Shown: positions 7,801 to 15,220, numbered from the stretch's first letter. The stretch: DNA of 34,032 nt from a bacterium (GCA_030641525.1 DAOWHH010000008.1:1-34032), one strand, 5' to 3'. Numbers and translations: made by a program. Notes: generated by a model not told the origin, from the sequence alone.

Positions 7801-9947
7801 AAGGTATTGTTTATGATGGAAATGTTGGAATTGGAGTAGTTAATCCAACTAAACCTTTAGAAGTTGATGGGGATATTTTGGCCAATACAGGAAATTCCAT
7901 ATTTGCTAATCTTTATGCTAGTTTATTAAGACTTACAAACAGTAGTGCTAATAATACTTTAGAAATTCATGATGATGGAACATATACAGATACAACTCCA
8001 TTTGTAATTGATGCAGAAGGAAATGTAGGAATAGGAACAAACAGACCTGCTTCAACATTAGATGTATTGGGAAGTGTTAGGTCTGGAAATATAAAAACTC
8101 AAGATATAGATGTAAATTACTTAACTGTGAGTACTCAAAGTGATGATGTAGGTGTTCTAAATTTGAATAATAGTGCCAAAGCTAATTTTAGACCGAGTGA
8201 TATAGGTATTAGTGAGTGGACTGAATGGAAATTTGATTCAACACATACAACTGATACATGTGATGGTAATAATACTAATAAAATTATTTGTACAGATTAT
8301 AATACAGTTAATAATTGTGTTGATGTTGCTTTAGTAGAAGTGAGTGGTGAGTCTGCTGGATCTGCTTGGAGAGAAATTACTTGTAGACCAACTGCAGGAA
8401 TTTATGCAATTCAAAACATAGACAATAACCTTAATTTTGTAAATGGTGACGGAGATTCAAAAATGATAATTGATCAAGAAGGAAATATAGTTGTTGAAGG
8501 AGCCATTACATCTGGTGGTGAAAATATTTGTCTTGAAGATGGAACTAATTGTATGGCAAGTAAATGGGGTGAGGGAATAGCGTCTAGGGATGTTGTTTAT
8601 GAAGGTGGAAATGTAGGAATAGGAACAGATAACCCAACTAAAGCTAAATTGGTAATAAATAATGATACAGAGCCTTTTGACGAAGAATTTTTAGATCTTT
8701 CTTCAACAGGACATTCGGTATTCAATAATCTTTATGCAACCCTTCTTACACTTACAAATACAGGAGATAGGGATATCCTTTTGATTAAAGATGAATTGGT
8801 AGGGGAAGAAGATCCAACACCATTTGTAATTGATGCAGATGGTAAGGTGGGAATTGGAGTAGCTGATCCTGCTTCAACATTAGATGTATTAGGTTCTATT
8901 AGGTCTGGGGATGTTAATACTCAAAATGCAGATATAAATTATTTGACAGTAAGTACACAAGGAGAATCTGTAGGTGTTCTAAATTTGAATAATAGTGCCA
9001 AAGCTAATTTTAGGCCGAGTGGGGTAGGTGACAGCGTAATAGGTGCTTGGGATTTTGATTCAGAGCAAGGAGATACTTGTGAAGGTGAAGATAATGTTAA
9101 TGCAATTATATGTACAGGATATAATACAGTTAATGGTGGAGATAATGATACATTTTGTTATGATCGTGGAAATGTAATAGTTGGAGGATCTCCTGCAGGA
9201 CTTGCTACTCGAGAAATTAATTGTAGACCAAATGCAGGAAATTACGCAATCCAGAACATTGGAAATAAACTTAATTTTGTAAACGGTAGTGAAGATTCTA
9301 AAATGACAATTACTCAAGATGGTCGTGTCGGAATTGGGACGGATAGTCCAAGAGGGAATGCTGGAGATTTAACTTTGGGAAATGCCGATGGAACTCGAGG
9401 GGATCTTTATCTATATGATTCACTTGCAGGAAAATATTCTGCAATGAGAACCCTTAATGGTAATTTTCATATAGATTCAGATGACACCGGGATTTATCCT
9501 ATATTTTTGAATTGGTTTAAAGGAACGGGTGGGGTTGTATTTGGAAATGGAAATCAAGGATTGGCTGGGAAGATATCTGCTGGTGGAGATTTAACAATAA
9601 GTAATTTAAAGAATTGTGCATCTGTCTATACTGATGGTAATGGAAAATTCATATGTGAGGGTAAATTGAGTTGTCCTTATGTTGATGAAGTATACGGAGC
9701 TAGCTATTGTCCAGAAGGTCCTTGTTCTGGTTTGGATTGTGGTTATGTTGAAAGTACTTATTTTCAACAATACAAAAGAACAACGACTTGTACGAATCTA
9801 AATACTGGGGAGAAGCTACTCCCTCCTACAATTAGCTATCATACTGTAAATACAGGAATAAGTTGTTTAGTTCATTGTGGTTTTTGTGGTTTTGGTTCTG
9901 ACTGTAAATCTAACAGGTGTGTATTAGATGATCCACCAGATAATTAG
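4863..9947 (+). CDS. Giant secreted fibre-like protein with 13 GIG(T)-x-x-P-x-x-LDVVG repeats
   Basis: 1694 residues. A signal peptide ends at about NIALA|WTGPTEGPTGGNTDAPLNVSS, an N-terminal motif I associate with CPR exported fibre proteins. At least 13 modules of the form (N/R)VGIGT--P---LDVVGDI-ASG follow, of the type seen in phage tail fibres and trimeric adhesins. Interspersed are four CLEDGTNC disulphide-candidate motifs, three FANLYA..LTN..TPFVIDAEG modules and two copies of a longer Cys-containing module (VGVLNLNNSAKANFRPS...). The last ~110 residues are Cys-rich (CSGLDCGY, CGFCGFGSDC) and could form a disulphide-knotted tip. I see no C-terminal S74 chaperone domain, TM anchor or sortase motif. 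It probably forms a surface fibre or adhesin. It may be co-regulated with the two upstream envelope genes, but it has its own leader. Confidence 0.8.
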   Translation: MEISKNNNICRIVGMISLFLTMSFVSNIALAWTGPTEGPTGGNTDAPLNVSSTNQIKTGDLTLGNLTFPKWTDSDNSDYNIDPFGNSVFARVYSLLDIYTPKFFDQDDPNNYYIDPNQNSVLNTIEISSLKLGSEESLTAWPEAIAPIWTKNDSDTYYTTGNVGIGTDDPLVSLDVVGNIQASGNITSGGENVCLEDGTNCAIATPGKWGDGIGTGDIYYTTGIEVGDIGIGTDDPTVKLDVIGDIKSSGDICSGDGCIGDYIAGSSIWNENASDIYYNAGNIGIGTANPSEELEVVGDILANTGNSVFANLYANLFRLTNDSIYETLVIKDEIGDTTPFVIDAEGNVGIGKTNPIKKLDVVGDIQASGTICDSDGKCIGDIPAADEVGKWSDGTTIGEIYYTDGNVGIGVIDPTEELDVVGNIQASGNITSGGDLQIGVGGYIDDDDIQAGTSDDWIHLNGYLEMRSNSDNHGIVLRDKDESNYLSITQKNGYSYFSDSNVSGSYFLRGGGASATIRGDLYVAGSDVYDGSGPLRLSGEDNVQITMDYLSNDTDSAIIFGKDSITAPTELMRITEDGRLGIGTNNPASTLSVLGSLTVLRPESTTYSPGNEISLQSWSTNTSTENDGWISGSATDTCNGNISDSYICAGGEGGKLCVDTKLVEGVEYQHTNVTCVAGTETYSLRTDDGVLQFLNNLSNEKFTIDQEGNVIINGTITSGGENVCLEDGTNCPADSDTGKWSDGTTEGIVYADNVGIGVANPTVALDVVGDVKVSGGSLHLNKDDSIFLENDKHAITYNDGKGNFNIRVGHSPSEVVTEAGYPSHMEWSQSSGLWQVNLPSNSLNVGDSITWDRVLQFNKDGTLSISGDLDVKGSDVYDGSGPLRLSGEDNVQITMDYSSNDTDSAIIFGKDSITAPTELMRITEDGRLGIGTNNPTVALDVMGDINASGGIISGGQNVCLEDGTNCAIAAPGKWSDGATEGIVYDGNVGIGVVNPTKPLEVDGDILANTGNSIFANLYASLLRLTNSSANNTLEIHDDGTYTDTTPFVIDAEGNVGIGTNRPASTLDVLGSVRSGNIKTQDIDVNYLTVSTQSDDVGVLNLNNSAKANFRPSDIGISEWTEWKFDSTHTTDTCDGNNTNKIICTDYNTVNNCVDVALVEVSGESAGSAWREITCRPTAGIYAIQNIDNNLNFVNGDGDSKMIIDQEGNIVVEGAITSGGENICLEDGTNCMASKWGEGIASRDVVYEGGNVGIGTDNPTKAKLVINNDTEPFDEEFLDLSSTGHSVFNNLYATLLTLTNTGDRDILLIKDELVGEEDPTPFVIDADGKVGIGVADPASTLDVLGSIRSGDVNTQNADINYLTVSTQGESVGVLNLNNSAKANFRPSGVGDSVIGAWDFDSEQGDTCEGEDNVNAIICTGYNTVNGGDNDTFCYDRGNVIVGGSPAGLATREINCRPNAGNYAIQNIGNKLNFVNGSEDSKMTITQDGRVGIGTDSPRGNAGDLTLGNADGTRGDLYLYDSLAGKYSAMRTLNGNFHIDSDDTGIYPIFLNWFKGTGGVVFGNGNQGLAGKISAGGDLTISNLKNCASVYTDGNGKFICEGKLSCPYVDEVYGASYCPEGPCSGLDCGYVESTYFQQYKRTTTCTNLNTGEKLLPPTISYHTVNTGISCLVHCGFCGFGSDCKSNRCVLDDPPDN
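6435..6623 (+). repeat. 189-bp internal duplication, copy 1
   Basis: Begins GGTAGTGATGTATATGATGG and ends AATAATCCA. By eye it differs from 7479-7667 by one base (TTG versus TCG, Leu to Ser). Such near-identity inside a gene whose other repeats are diverged implies a recent duplication or gene conversion. Confidence 0.85.
7479..7667 (+). repeat. 189-bp internal duplication, copy 2
   Basis: Second copy of the 6435-6623 segment, same length and reading frame. The encoded module is GSDVYDGSGPLRLSGEDNVQ through LGIGTNNP. Confidence 0.85.
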
Positions 9948-10012
9948 ATGTTATGAATAATCAATTGTTATTCACAAAAGATAAAATACTTGTTTGAAAA
10001 ATGAAATTAAAT

Positions 10013-10046
10013 AAAACAAAAGCACCTCATTGGTGCTTTTGTTTTT
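10013..10046 (+). terminator. Strong intrinsic terminator after the giant protein gene
   Basis: Perfect 14-bp stem AAAACAAAAGCACC / GGTGCTTTTGTTTT with loop TCATT and a T-rich 3' arm. It lies 66 nt after the stop codon. Confidence 0.9.
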
Positions 10047-10076
10047 GATTATTATATTGAAATATTTTTAGTTATA

Positions 10077-10103
10077 TTTACCAGCTATCGGATAGCTGGT
10101 AAA
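10077..10103. repeat. CCAGCTATC palindrome, short form (copy 1 of 3)
   Basis: TTTACCAGCTATC-G-GATAGCTGGTAAA, a 13-bp stem around a single base. It shares its outer arms with the longer palindromes at 10928-10974 and 12735-12775. Confidence 0.8.
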
Positions 10104-10130
10104 TTATCTTTTGTTTTTACACATTATATT

Positions 10131-10159
10131 TTGGAATGAAAAATCTTTTATTGTATAAT
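10131..10159 (+). promoter_or_regulatory. Promoter of the PilB-like gene, overlapping the ORF-track start
   Basis: TTGGAA (10131-10136), a 17-nt spacer and TATAAT (10154-10159). The first ATG of the ORF track (10158) lies inside the -10 box and cannot be transcribed from this promoter. The next in-frame ATG at 10170 is 10 nt past the box, giving an essentially leaderless mRNA. Confidence 0.65.
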
Positions 10160-10169
10160 GGTAATTGAA

Positions 10170-11975
10170 ATGCTTTTAGATAATAAAAAAGTAGAAGATT
10201 TGCTTTTAGAATTAGGCTTGATTAAGCAAGAAGATTTTGATTTGGCACGACAAGAAATAAGAGAGAATAATAATCTCTGTGATATTTTAATAAGAAAAGG
10301 AAAACTAAATAAAGATGAATTAAGAGATATTCAAATGAAAATAACAGGTATAGATTTTGTTGATTTGAAGAATCAAAAGATTGATGAAAAGATTTTATCT
10401 ATTATTCCAGAACCAATTGCTCGGAAATACAATATAATTGCCTTTGATAGAGATGCTAAAACATTAAAAATAGCTGTTTTAGATATATCTGTTTTAGATG
10501 AAATAGATTTTTTAAAGAAAAATATATCTTTAAGAATAATTCCTTATTTAACCAATGAAGCTTCTATTAATAATAATCTTTTGCGTTATCAAGAATTATT
10601 AAAAAAAGATTATGGATCTGTAATTCAGAAAGAATTTTTATCTTTTCAGACTATTTCAGAAGATTCTATAAAGGATTTCTCAAACGAGAAATTATTAGAA
10701 TTAGCTAGAGATAAGAGAATAAATTTTGTTTTTGATTTATTTATACAATACGCTCTTTCTCAAAATGCTTCTAATATTCATATTGAACCACAAAGAGATA
10801 ATGTTTTGATTAGATATAGGATTGGAGGAGTTTTATATCCAGCTATGTTTTTACCAAAAAACGCTATGTTTATTTTAGCTTTAAAGATAAAAGCATTAGC
10901 AGGTTTATCCGTACAAATGGGTATGAATAAAACCAGCTATCCGATAGCCAGTGACTATCGGATAGCTGGTTTTAATAAAAACCATTGTTTTCAAATGGGT
11001 TTTGATGGTAGAAATGTTGATTTCCAAGTACATATAATTCATACTTTATGGGGAGAAAAAATAGTTTTAAATCTTTTGAGAGATGGGGACTCAGGTTTTT
11101 CTTTAGATTCTTTAGGCTTTCACGGAAAGGCTTTAGATGTTTTATATACAGAGTTAAATAAAAGAAACAAAATGATCTTGATTGCTGGTGATGAAGGTTC
11201 CGGTAAAACTACTTCTTTTTATACTTTTTTGGATTTATTAAAATATTCTAATTTAAATATTACAACCATAGAAAATTCAATTGGTTTTCAGATGTCAGGT
11301 ATAAATCAAATGGTGACTAATTCTGATATATCATTTAATATAGCTAATGGAGTTAAAAAATTAGAAAAACAGGATGTAGATATTATTGGTGTTGATGAAA
11401 TAGAAGATTTTAAAACAATCAAGTCGTTATTTAATGGTACTTATGAAGATAAATTCACTTTAGCTGTTTTAGAAACTAAAGAAAATTCAGGAGCTAAAAT
11501 AATTTCGAAATTATTGAGTGTGGAATTAAGTCCAGCAGCCATAACATCTGGTTTAGGAGTTATTCTTTTGCAAAAAATGTTTCCTAAATTAGATAAAGAA
11601 AATAGTAATGAGTATTATTTGAACGTTTCCGAAATCACAAAATTATCTAAATCTAAAAAAATTGATTTAGAAAAAATAATGGATGCTTTGGTTCAAGAAA
11701 ATATTTTAGAGAAAAAGATTCCTTGGTCACAAGTAAAATTTTATAAATCAGATAAAAATAAAAAAGATTCTTCAGAAAATAATAAAAAAATTATGATAAG
11801 CGAGGTTCTTAAAATAAGTCCAATAGTCAAAGAAATGATTTTAAATAATAAAAATTCTGAGGATATTGAAAAACAGGCATTGAAAGAAGGGATGTTTTCT
11901 TTAGAAGAAGAACTTATTTTTAAAGCTGTGCAAGGTCTCATTAATATAGACTTAATACTTATATATGAAATTTAA
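10170..11975 (+). CDS. Divergent PilB/GspE-family type II secretion/type IV pilus ATPase-like protein
   Basis: About 601 residues from ATG 10170 (the ORF track uses 10158, which lies inside the -10 box). An N-terminal MshEN-like domain (VEDLLLELGLIKQEDFDLARQ...) is followed by the secretion ATPase core. That core has NIHIEPQRDNVLIRYRIGGVL, Walker A GDEGSGKTT and an Asp-box-like TIENSIGFQMSGINQMVTN. Key motifs are degraded: the Walker B region reads VDIIGVDEIED instead of D-D-I-VGEIRD, the EKRLPQDGR segment is missing, and there is no tetracysteine zinc motif. Where EKRLPQDGR should be, a 47-bp palindromic repeat is inserted in frame, encoding KTSYPIASDYRIAGF. It overlaps tpiA by 11 nt. No pilus genes are adjacent. 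It may be a regulatory or decaying paralogue; ATPase activity is doubtful. Confidence 0.8.
   Translation: MLLDNKKVEDLLLELGLIKQEDFDLARQEIRENNNLCDILIRKGKLNKDELRDIQMKITGIDFVDLKNQKIDEKILSIIPEPIARKYNIIAFDRDAKTLKIAVLDISVLDEIDFLKKNISLRIIPYLTNEASINNNLLRYQELLKKDYGSVIQKEFLSFQTISEDSIKDFSNEKLLELARDKRINFVFDLFIQYALSQNASNIHIEPQRDNVLIRYRIGGVLYPAMFLPKNAMFILALKIKALAGLSVQMGMNKTSYPIASDYRIAGFNKNHCFQMGFDGRNVDFQVHIIHTLWGEKIVLNLLRDGDSGFSLDSLGFHGKALDVLYTELNKRNKMILIAGDEGSGKTTSFYTFLDLLKYSNLNITTIENSIGFQMSGINQMVTNSDISFNIANGVKKLEKQDVDIIGVDEIEDFKTIKSLFNGTYEDKFTLAVLETKENSGAKIISKLLSVELSPAAITSGLGVILLQKMFPKLDKENSNEYYLNVSEITKLSKSKKIDLEKIMDALVQENILEKKIPWSQVKFYKSDKNKKDSSENNKKIMISEVLKISPIVKEMILNNKNSEDIEKQALKEGMFSLEEELIFKAVQGLINIDLILIYEI
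10928..10974. repeat. CCAGCTATCCGATAG palindrome inserted in frame in a CDS (copy 2 of 3)
   Basis: Perfect 20-bp arms TAAAACCAGCTATCCGATAG / CTATCGGATAGCTGGTTTTA around the 7-nt loop CCAGTGA. It occurs inside the PilB-like coding sequence without breaking the frame. The same element lies in two nearby spacers. Confidence 0.9.
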
Positions 11976-12732
11976 AAAAATTGTCATTGCTAATTGGAAA
12001 ATGAATCCCAATAGCTTGTCTGAAGCTGAAGAGATTTTTAAAGGTATCAAAAAACGAGTTAATAAATTTAAAAATCTTAAAGTGGTTATTTGTTCTCCTT
12101 TTGTTTATATAAATAACTTAAAACAATTAAATAAAAAGGAAATTATTTCTTTAGGAGCACAAGATTGTTTTAATCAAGAGAAGGGCGCTTGGACTTCTAT
12201 GATTTCAGCTTCAATGATAAAAAGTGTCGGAGCTAGCTTTGTGATTCTTGGTCACTCTGAAAAAAGGTTAATAGGTGAAGATGACAAACAAATAAATCAA
12301 AAGATTAAATTAGCTTTTAAGAATAAACTTAAGGTGGTTTTGTGTATAGGTGAAAAAGAAAGAGACGAAGAAGGGGTTTATTTTTCGTTCTTAGAAAATC
12401 AAATATTATCAGCATTATCGGGGATTAATAGAAAATTTATTAAGAATATTTTGATTGTTTACGAACCAATTTGGGCCGTAGGTAAATCTTCTAGGAGAGT
12501 GATTTCAGATAAAGAATTACAAGAAATTAGTATTTTTATTAAAAGGGTTTTGATGGATAAATTTGGTGAAAAAGATTTTAATTTAATTAAAATTTTATAC
12601 GGTGGATCTGTAAGTCACAAAAATGTTGAAGATTTAATCCAAAATGGAGGAGTTGATGGCTTTTTAGTAGGTAGAGATTCTTTGGATTCTAGGAAATTTA
12701 ATAAGATTTTAGATGTAGTTGATAAAAATTAG
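11965..12732 (+). CDS. tpiA: Triosephosphate isomerase
   Basis: 255 residues, normal length. It interconverts dihydroxyacetone phosphate and glyceraldehyde 3-phosphate in cytosolic glycolysis. Catalytic residues are visible: Asn10 and Lys12 in IANWKMNP, His97 in LGHSEKR and Glu167 in YEPIWAVG, plus the phosphate-binding YGGSV and GFLVGRDSL near the end. The mobile loop after Glu167 reads AVGKSSRR instead of the usual A-GTGK-A, an unusual lid. The start codon lies inside the end of the PilB-like gene (11-nt overlap), so the two are probably translated from one mRNA. pgk follows after a 53-nt spacer filled by a palindromic repeat, so this is a small glycolytic cluster. Confidence 0.96.
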   Translation: MKFKKIVIANWKMNPNSLSEAEEIFKGIKKRVNKFKNLKVVICSPFVYINNLKQLNKKEIISLGAQDCFNQEKGAWTSMISASMIKSVGASFVILGHSEKRLIGEDDKQINQKIKLAFKNKLKVVLCIGEKERDEEGVYFSFLENQILSALSGINRKFIKNILIVYEPIWAVGKSSRRVISDKELQEISIFIKRVLMDKFGEKDFNLIKILYGGSVSHKNVEDLIQNGGVDGFLVGRDSLDSRKFNKILDVVDKN

Positions 12733-12734
12733 TA

Positions 12735-12775
12735 AACCAGCTATCCGATAGCCAGTGGCTATCGGATAGCTGATT
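12735..12775. repeat. CCAGCTATCCGATAG palindrome between tpiA and pgk (copy 3 of 3)
   Basis: AACCAGCTATCCGATAGCC-AGT-GGCTATCGGATAGCTGATT: 19-bp arms with one mismatch. It nearly fills the spacer between tpiA and pgk. It could act as an RNA-processing or attenuation hairpin, or simply be an inserted repeat. Confidence 0.85.
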
Positions 12776-12785
12776 TTTAATAAAA

Positions 12786-13907
12786 GTGAGAAATATAATT
12801 GATCAAAAAGGAAAACTAAAATCTAAGAAAATTTTATTGAGATTGAGTTTAAATGTGCCTATTGAAAATGGTGTTGTTGCTGATGATTTTAAAATTAAAA
12901 AAGTTTTACCAACAATAGAGTTTTTAAGAAATGAAGGAGCTCGCATTATTATTTTAGGGCATATTAGAAGAAAGAAAACAGATTCTTTATTATTAGTAGG
13001 AGAATATTTAAAACAATTTTTTCCTTTTGAATTTATTGAAGATGTTTTAAGTGATGAAGTCCCAAAAAAAATAGCAAAAATGAAAGATGGTGATATTTTT
13101 TTGTGTGAAAATTTAAGAAAATACGATGGAGAGATAAATAATGACCCCGATTTTTCAAAAAAGATCTCGTTATTAGGTGATATATATGTTAATGAGGGTT
13201 TCTCGGTATCACATAGATCACATAGTTCTATTGTATCTTTACCAAAAATGATGGAAAGCTATTTCGGACCACTATTTATTAAAGAGGTAGAAGAATTAAA
13301 ACAAATACTTTATTCAGGACATCCGAGGATATTAATTTTGGGAGGTAATAAATTAAAAACCAAATTACCTTTAATAAAAAACTTTTTAGATATAGTTGAT
13401 TTTATTTTTGTGGGAGGATCATTGGCTAATAATTTTTTTAAATTAAAAGGTTTTGAAATAGGTCGGTCTTTTTTTTCTGAAGAAAATTTTGATTTAGAAA
13501 ATTTGATGAACAATCCGAAAATTATTTTACCAGTTGATGTCATAGTACAAAATCCTAAAGGAATATTTACTAGAAAACCTGATGAAGTTTTAAAAGATGA
13601 TGAAATTTTAGATTCTGGTCAAGAAACAATTTCTCTGTTGAAAGAGATAATAAATAAATCAAAATTTGTTTTATGGAATGGTCCTTTGGGAGATTATAAA
13701 AAGGGTTTTACTGATTCTACTTTTGAACTTATTCGAATTATAGCAAAAAGTGATATAGAATCTGTTGTTGGGGGAGGAGATACAGTTTTTACTATTTCCA
13801 AATTAGCTTTAAATGATAGCTTTGATTTTCTTTCTACTGGTGGAGGAGCAATGTTGGAATTTGTAGCCAATGGGACATTGGTTGGGATTGAAGCTCAAAA
13901 AGATTAA
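12786..13907 (+). CDS. pgk: Phosphoglycerate kinase, divergent
   Basis: 373 residues with a GTG start, shorter than the usual ~390-400. It makes ATP and 3-phosphoglycerate from 1,3-bisphosphoglycerate. Supporting motifs are LRLSLNVPIENG, the LGH--R segment, FVLWNGPLGDYKKGF, VVGGGDTVFTISKL and FLSTGGGAMLEF. The substrate-binding Asp of the usual R-D-NVP motif is Ser here (RLSLNVP), and HASTVG is replaced by HSSIVS, so the substrate pocket is altered. The nucleotide-side glycine motifs are intact. The stop codon overlaps the 3' end of the convergent 13904 gene by 4 nt, with no room for a terminator between them. Confidence 0.92.
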   Translation: MRNIIDQKGKLKSKKILLRLSLNVPIENGVVADDFKIKKVLPTIEFLRNEGARIIILGHIRRKKTDSLLLVGEYLKQFFPFEFIEDVLSDEVPKKIAKMKDGDIFLCENLRKYDGEINNDPDFSKKISLLGDIYVNEGFSVSHRSHSSIVSLPKMMESYFGPLFIKEVEELKQILYSGHPRILILGGNKLKTKLPLIKNFLDIVDFIFVGGSLANNFFKLKGFEIGRSFFSEENFDLENLMNNPKIILPVDVIVQNPKGIFTRKPDEVLKDDEILDSGQETISLLKEIINKSKFVLWNGPLGDYKKGFTDSTFELIRIIAKSDIESVVGGGDTVFTISKLALNDSFDFLSTGGGAMLEFVANGTLVGIEAQKD

Positions 13908-14302
13908 ATTTTATCAGAAATTTCTAACCATCCATTTTTTATCCAGAACATAATATCTTCATAGAAAATATTGTCTTTAGAAGGTTCTTTTAATAGAATA
14001 ATTTTAATTTTATTTTTTCTAGAAAAATTTCTTCCAATAGAAAAAGCTAATTCAGTAAATACCCCTACTCCAATATACCCGATTTTATTTTTTTTATCCT
14101 CGTTAGCTATGAAATGAATATCTGTTTTTTCTAGATTTTTATAAAAGTTTTTATAAATTGATGGATATTCTTTTTCAAAATCTTCTTTTTTTATCGGTCT
14201 TGCCCAGTCTAGAATTTCAAAATTATTTTTCTTAAAATAATTAAACCAATCTTCTGCTTCTTTTCTTAAAGAAGCACTTCCTGAAATTGTTATTTTTTTC
14301 AT
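13904..14302 (-). CDS. Nucleoside 2-deoxyribosyltransferase-like protein
   Basis: 132 residues. The N-terminal ITISGSASLRKEAEDWFNYFKKNNFEI and the later FIANEDKKNKIGYIGVGVFTELAFSIG fit the small Rossmann-like fold of nucleoside 2-deoxyribosyltransferase-like proteins. In that family a Glu in a G--TE-A helix is catalytic, and VFTELAFSIG provides a candidate. The substrate is unknown, and the enzymatic role is an inference from this local pattern. It is the last gene of a minus-strand run with HIT and the toxin-antitoxin pair (7-nt gap to the HIT gene). It overlaps the end of pgk by 4 nt. Confidence 0.6.
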   Translation of the reverse strand: MKKITISGSASLRKEAEDWFNYFKKNNFEILDWARPIKKEDFEKEYPSIYKNFYKNLEKTDIHFIANEDKKNKIGYIGVGVFTELAFSIGRNFSRKNKIKIILLKEPSKDNIFYEDIMFWIKNGWLEISDKI

Positions 14303-14309
14303 ATGATTT

Positions 14310-14720
14310 TTAATTTTTTAGTTCTTTTATAATTCTTTCTTGTGCTTCTTTCATTTCTTCTTCATTTAATTTTTTAATATTATCAAAAATTAAAGCTCCT
14401 TTATGTCCATCGTTTTCGTGTCTAGGTACTAACCAAATATGTGCGTGAGGTATTTCTTCCCCAATAATAGCAGAAGCAATCATTTCTGTATTAAAAGCTT
14501 TTTTTTGTGCTTTTGCAATTTTATTTACAACATTAAAATATTCACCTACATCTTCCATATCCCATACCCATCTATAATGTTTTTTAGGGATAATTAAAGT
14601 ATGTCCTGGATTTAAAGGAGCAATACTCAAAAAAGCCAAAAAGTTTTCGTCTTCATATACTTTATAATTTGGGATTTCTCCCGCCACGATTTTGCAAAAT
14701 AGGCATTTTTCTTCTTGCAT
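14310..14720 (-). CDS. HIT-family nucleotide hydrolase/transferase
   Basis: 136 residues. HIT proteins act on nucleoside phosphates and dinucleotides through a histidine nucleophile. The start CLFCKIVAGEIPNYKVYEDENFLAFL and the middle PLNPGHTLIIPKKHY are typical. The active-site motif reads PHAHIWLVPR: the first two histidines (including the expected nucleophile) are kept, but the third of the classical H-x-H-x-H is Trp. The change at that position recalls the GalT/Fhit-type variation more than Hint. The two N-terminal cysteines (CLFC) could be half of a zinc site. One nt separates it from the toxin gene upstream. Confidence 0.9.
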   Translation of the reverse strand: MQEEKCLFCKIVAGEIPNYKVYEDENFLAFLSIAPLNPGHTLIIPKKHYRWVWDMEDVGEYFNVVNKIAKAQKKAFNTEMIASAIIGEEIPHAHIWLVPRHENDGHKGALIFDNIKKLNEEEMKEAQERIIKELKN

Positions 14721-14721
14721 A

Positions 14722-14979
14722 TTATTTATATATATTATGTTTACCGATTAATAAAAAAATAAAAACTTGTTCTTTTTCTATTTCAAAAATTATTCTATAT
14801 TGATGATTAATTGAGAAAGAATATAAATCTTTAAATTTTCCGTGAAGTTTATGAGTTTTGAGGGTCGGATTAAAAGGGTTTTTTCTGAAAACCACTTCTT
14901 TATTCTCAGCCAATTCCTTAATTTTATAAGGAAGTTTTTTATATTTTTTTAAAAAAGTAGGTGAATAGATTATTTCCAT
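14722..14979 (-). CDS. RelE/ParE-superfamily toxin
   Basis: 85 residues. The N-terminal MEIIYSPTFLKKYKKLPYKIKE, central LHGKFKDLYSFSINHQYRIIFEI and C-terminal FLLIGKHNIYK follow the RelE/YafQ/ParE toxin fold (basic helix, R-I-F strand, terminal G-H--IY). Such toxins usually cleave mRNA on the ribosome or, for ParE, poison gyrase; sequence alone does not decide. It lies directly downstream of a ribbon-helix-helix antitoxin gene with a 1-nt gap, the usual order for translational coupling. Confidence 0.85.
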   Translation of the reverse strand: MEIIYSPTFLKKYKKLPYKIKELAENKEVVFRKNPFNPTLKTHKLHGKFKDLYSFSINHQYRIIFEIEKEQVFIFLLIGKHNIYK

Positions 14980-14980
14980 G

Positions 14981-15196
14981 TTATCTTAAATCTTTTAAAC
15001 TTTTCAGCTTTATTCCTTTACCTTCTCTTATTTCTTTTCGGCTTTGTTTTAATTCTTGATAAAGAGTTTCTTCTTCCCAAGCACGAAAAAGAGAGCGAAT
15101 AAATTCACTTTTACTAGCAAAGTCACCTTTTTTAGTTTCTTGCTCTATTTTTTTTGCCATAGAATTAGGCATTGATATATTTAGAATTGTTCTCAT
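14981..15196 (-). CDS. Ribbon-helix-helix antitoxin (CopG/ParD type)
   Basis: 71 residues. MRTILNISMPNSMAKKIEQE is the beta strand and first helix of a ribbon-helix-helix DNA-binding domain, and FASKSEFIRSLFRAW is the second. The charged C-terminal tail (LKQSRKEIREGKGIKLKSL) would wrap the toxin. Such antitoxins repress their own operon. A near-consensus promoter with a TGTAATA...TATTACA palindrome overlapping its -10 box lies just upstream (15221-15257), which fits autoregulation. Confidence 0.85.
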   Translation of the reverse strand: MRTILNISMPNSMAKKIEQETKKGDFASKSEFIRSLFRAWEEETLYQELKQSRKEIREGKGIKLKSLKDLR

Positions 15197-15220
15197 ATTC
15201 TTTAATAATATTATTTAATA

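Noticed and set aside
4863-9947. Phage tail fibre with S74 self-cleaving chaperone
   Set aside because: The GIG repeats suggest it, but no S74 domain is seen at the C terminus. There is a signal peptide, and no phage genes are nearby.
10928-10974. Palindrome making the PilB-like gene a pseudogene
   Set aside because: The reading frame continues through it for about 333 further codons, including Walker A, so it is an in-frame insertion and not a break.
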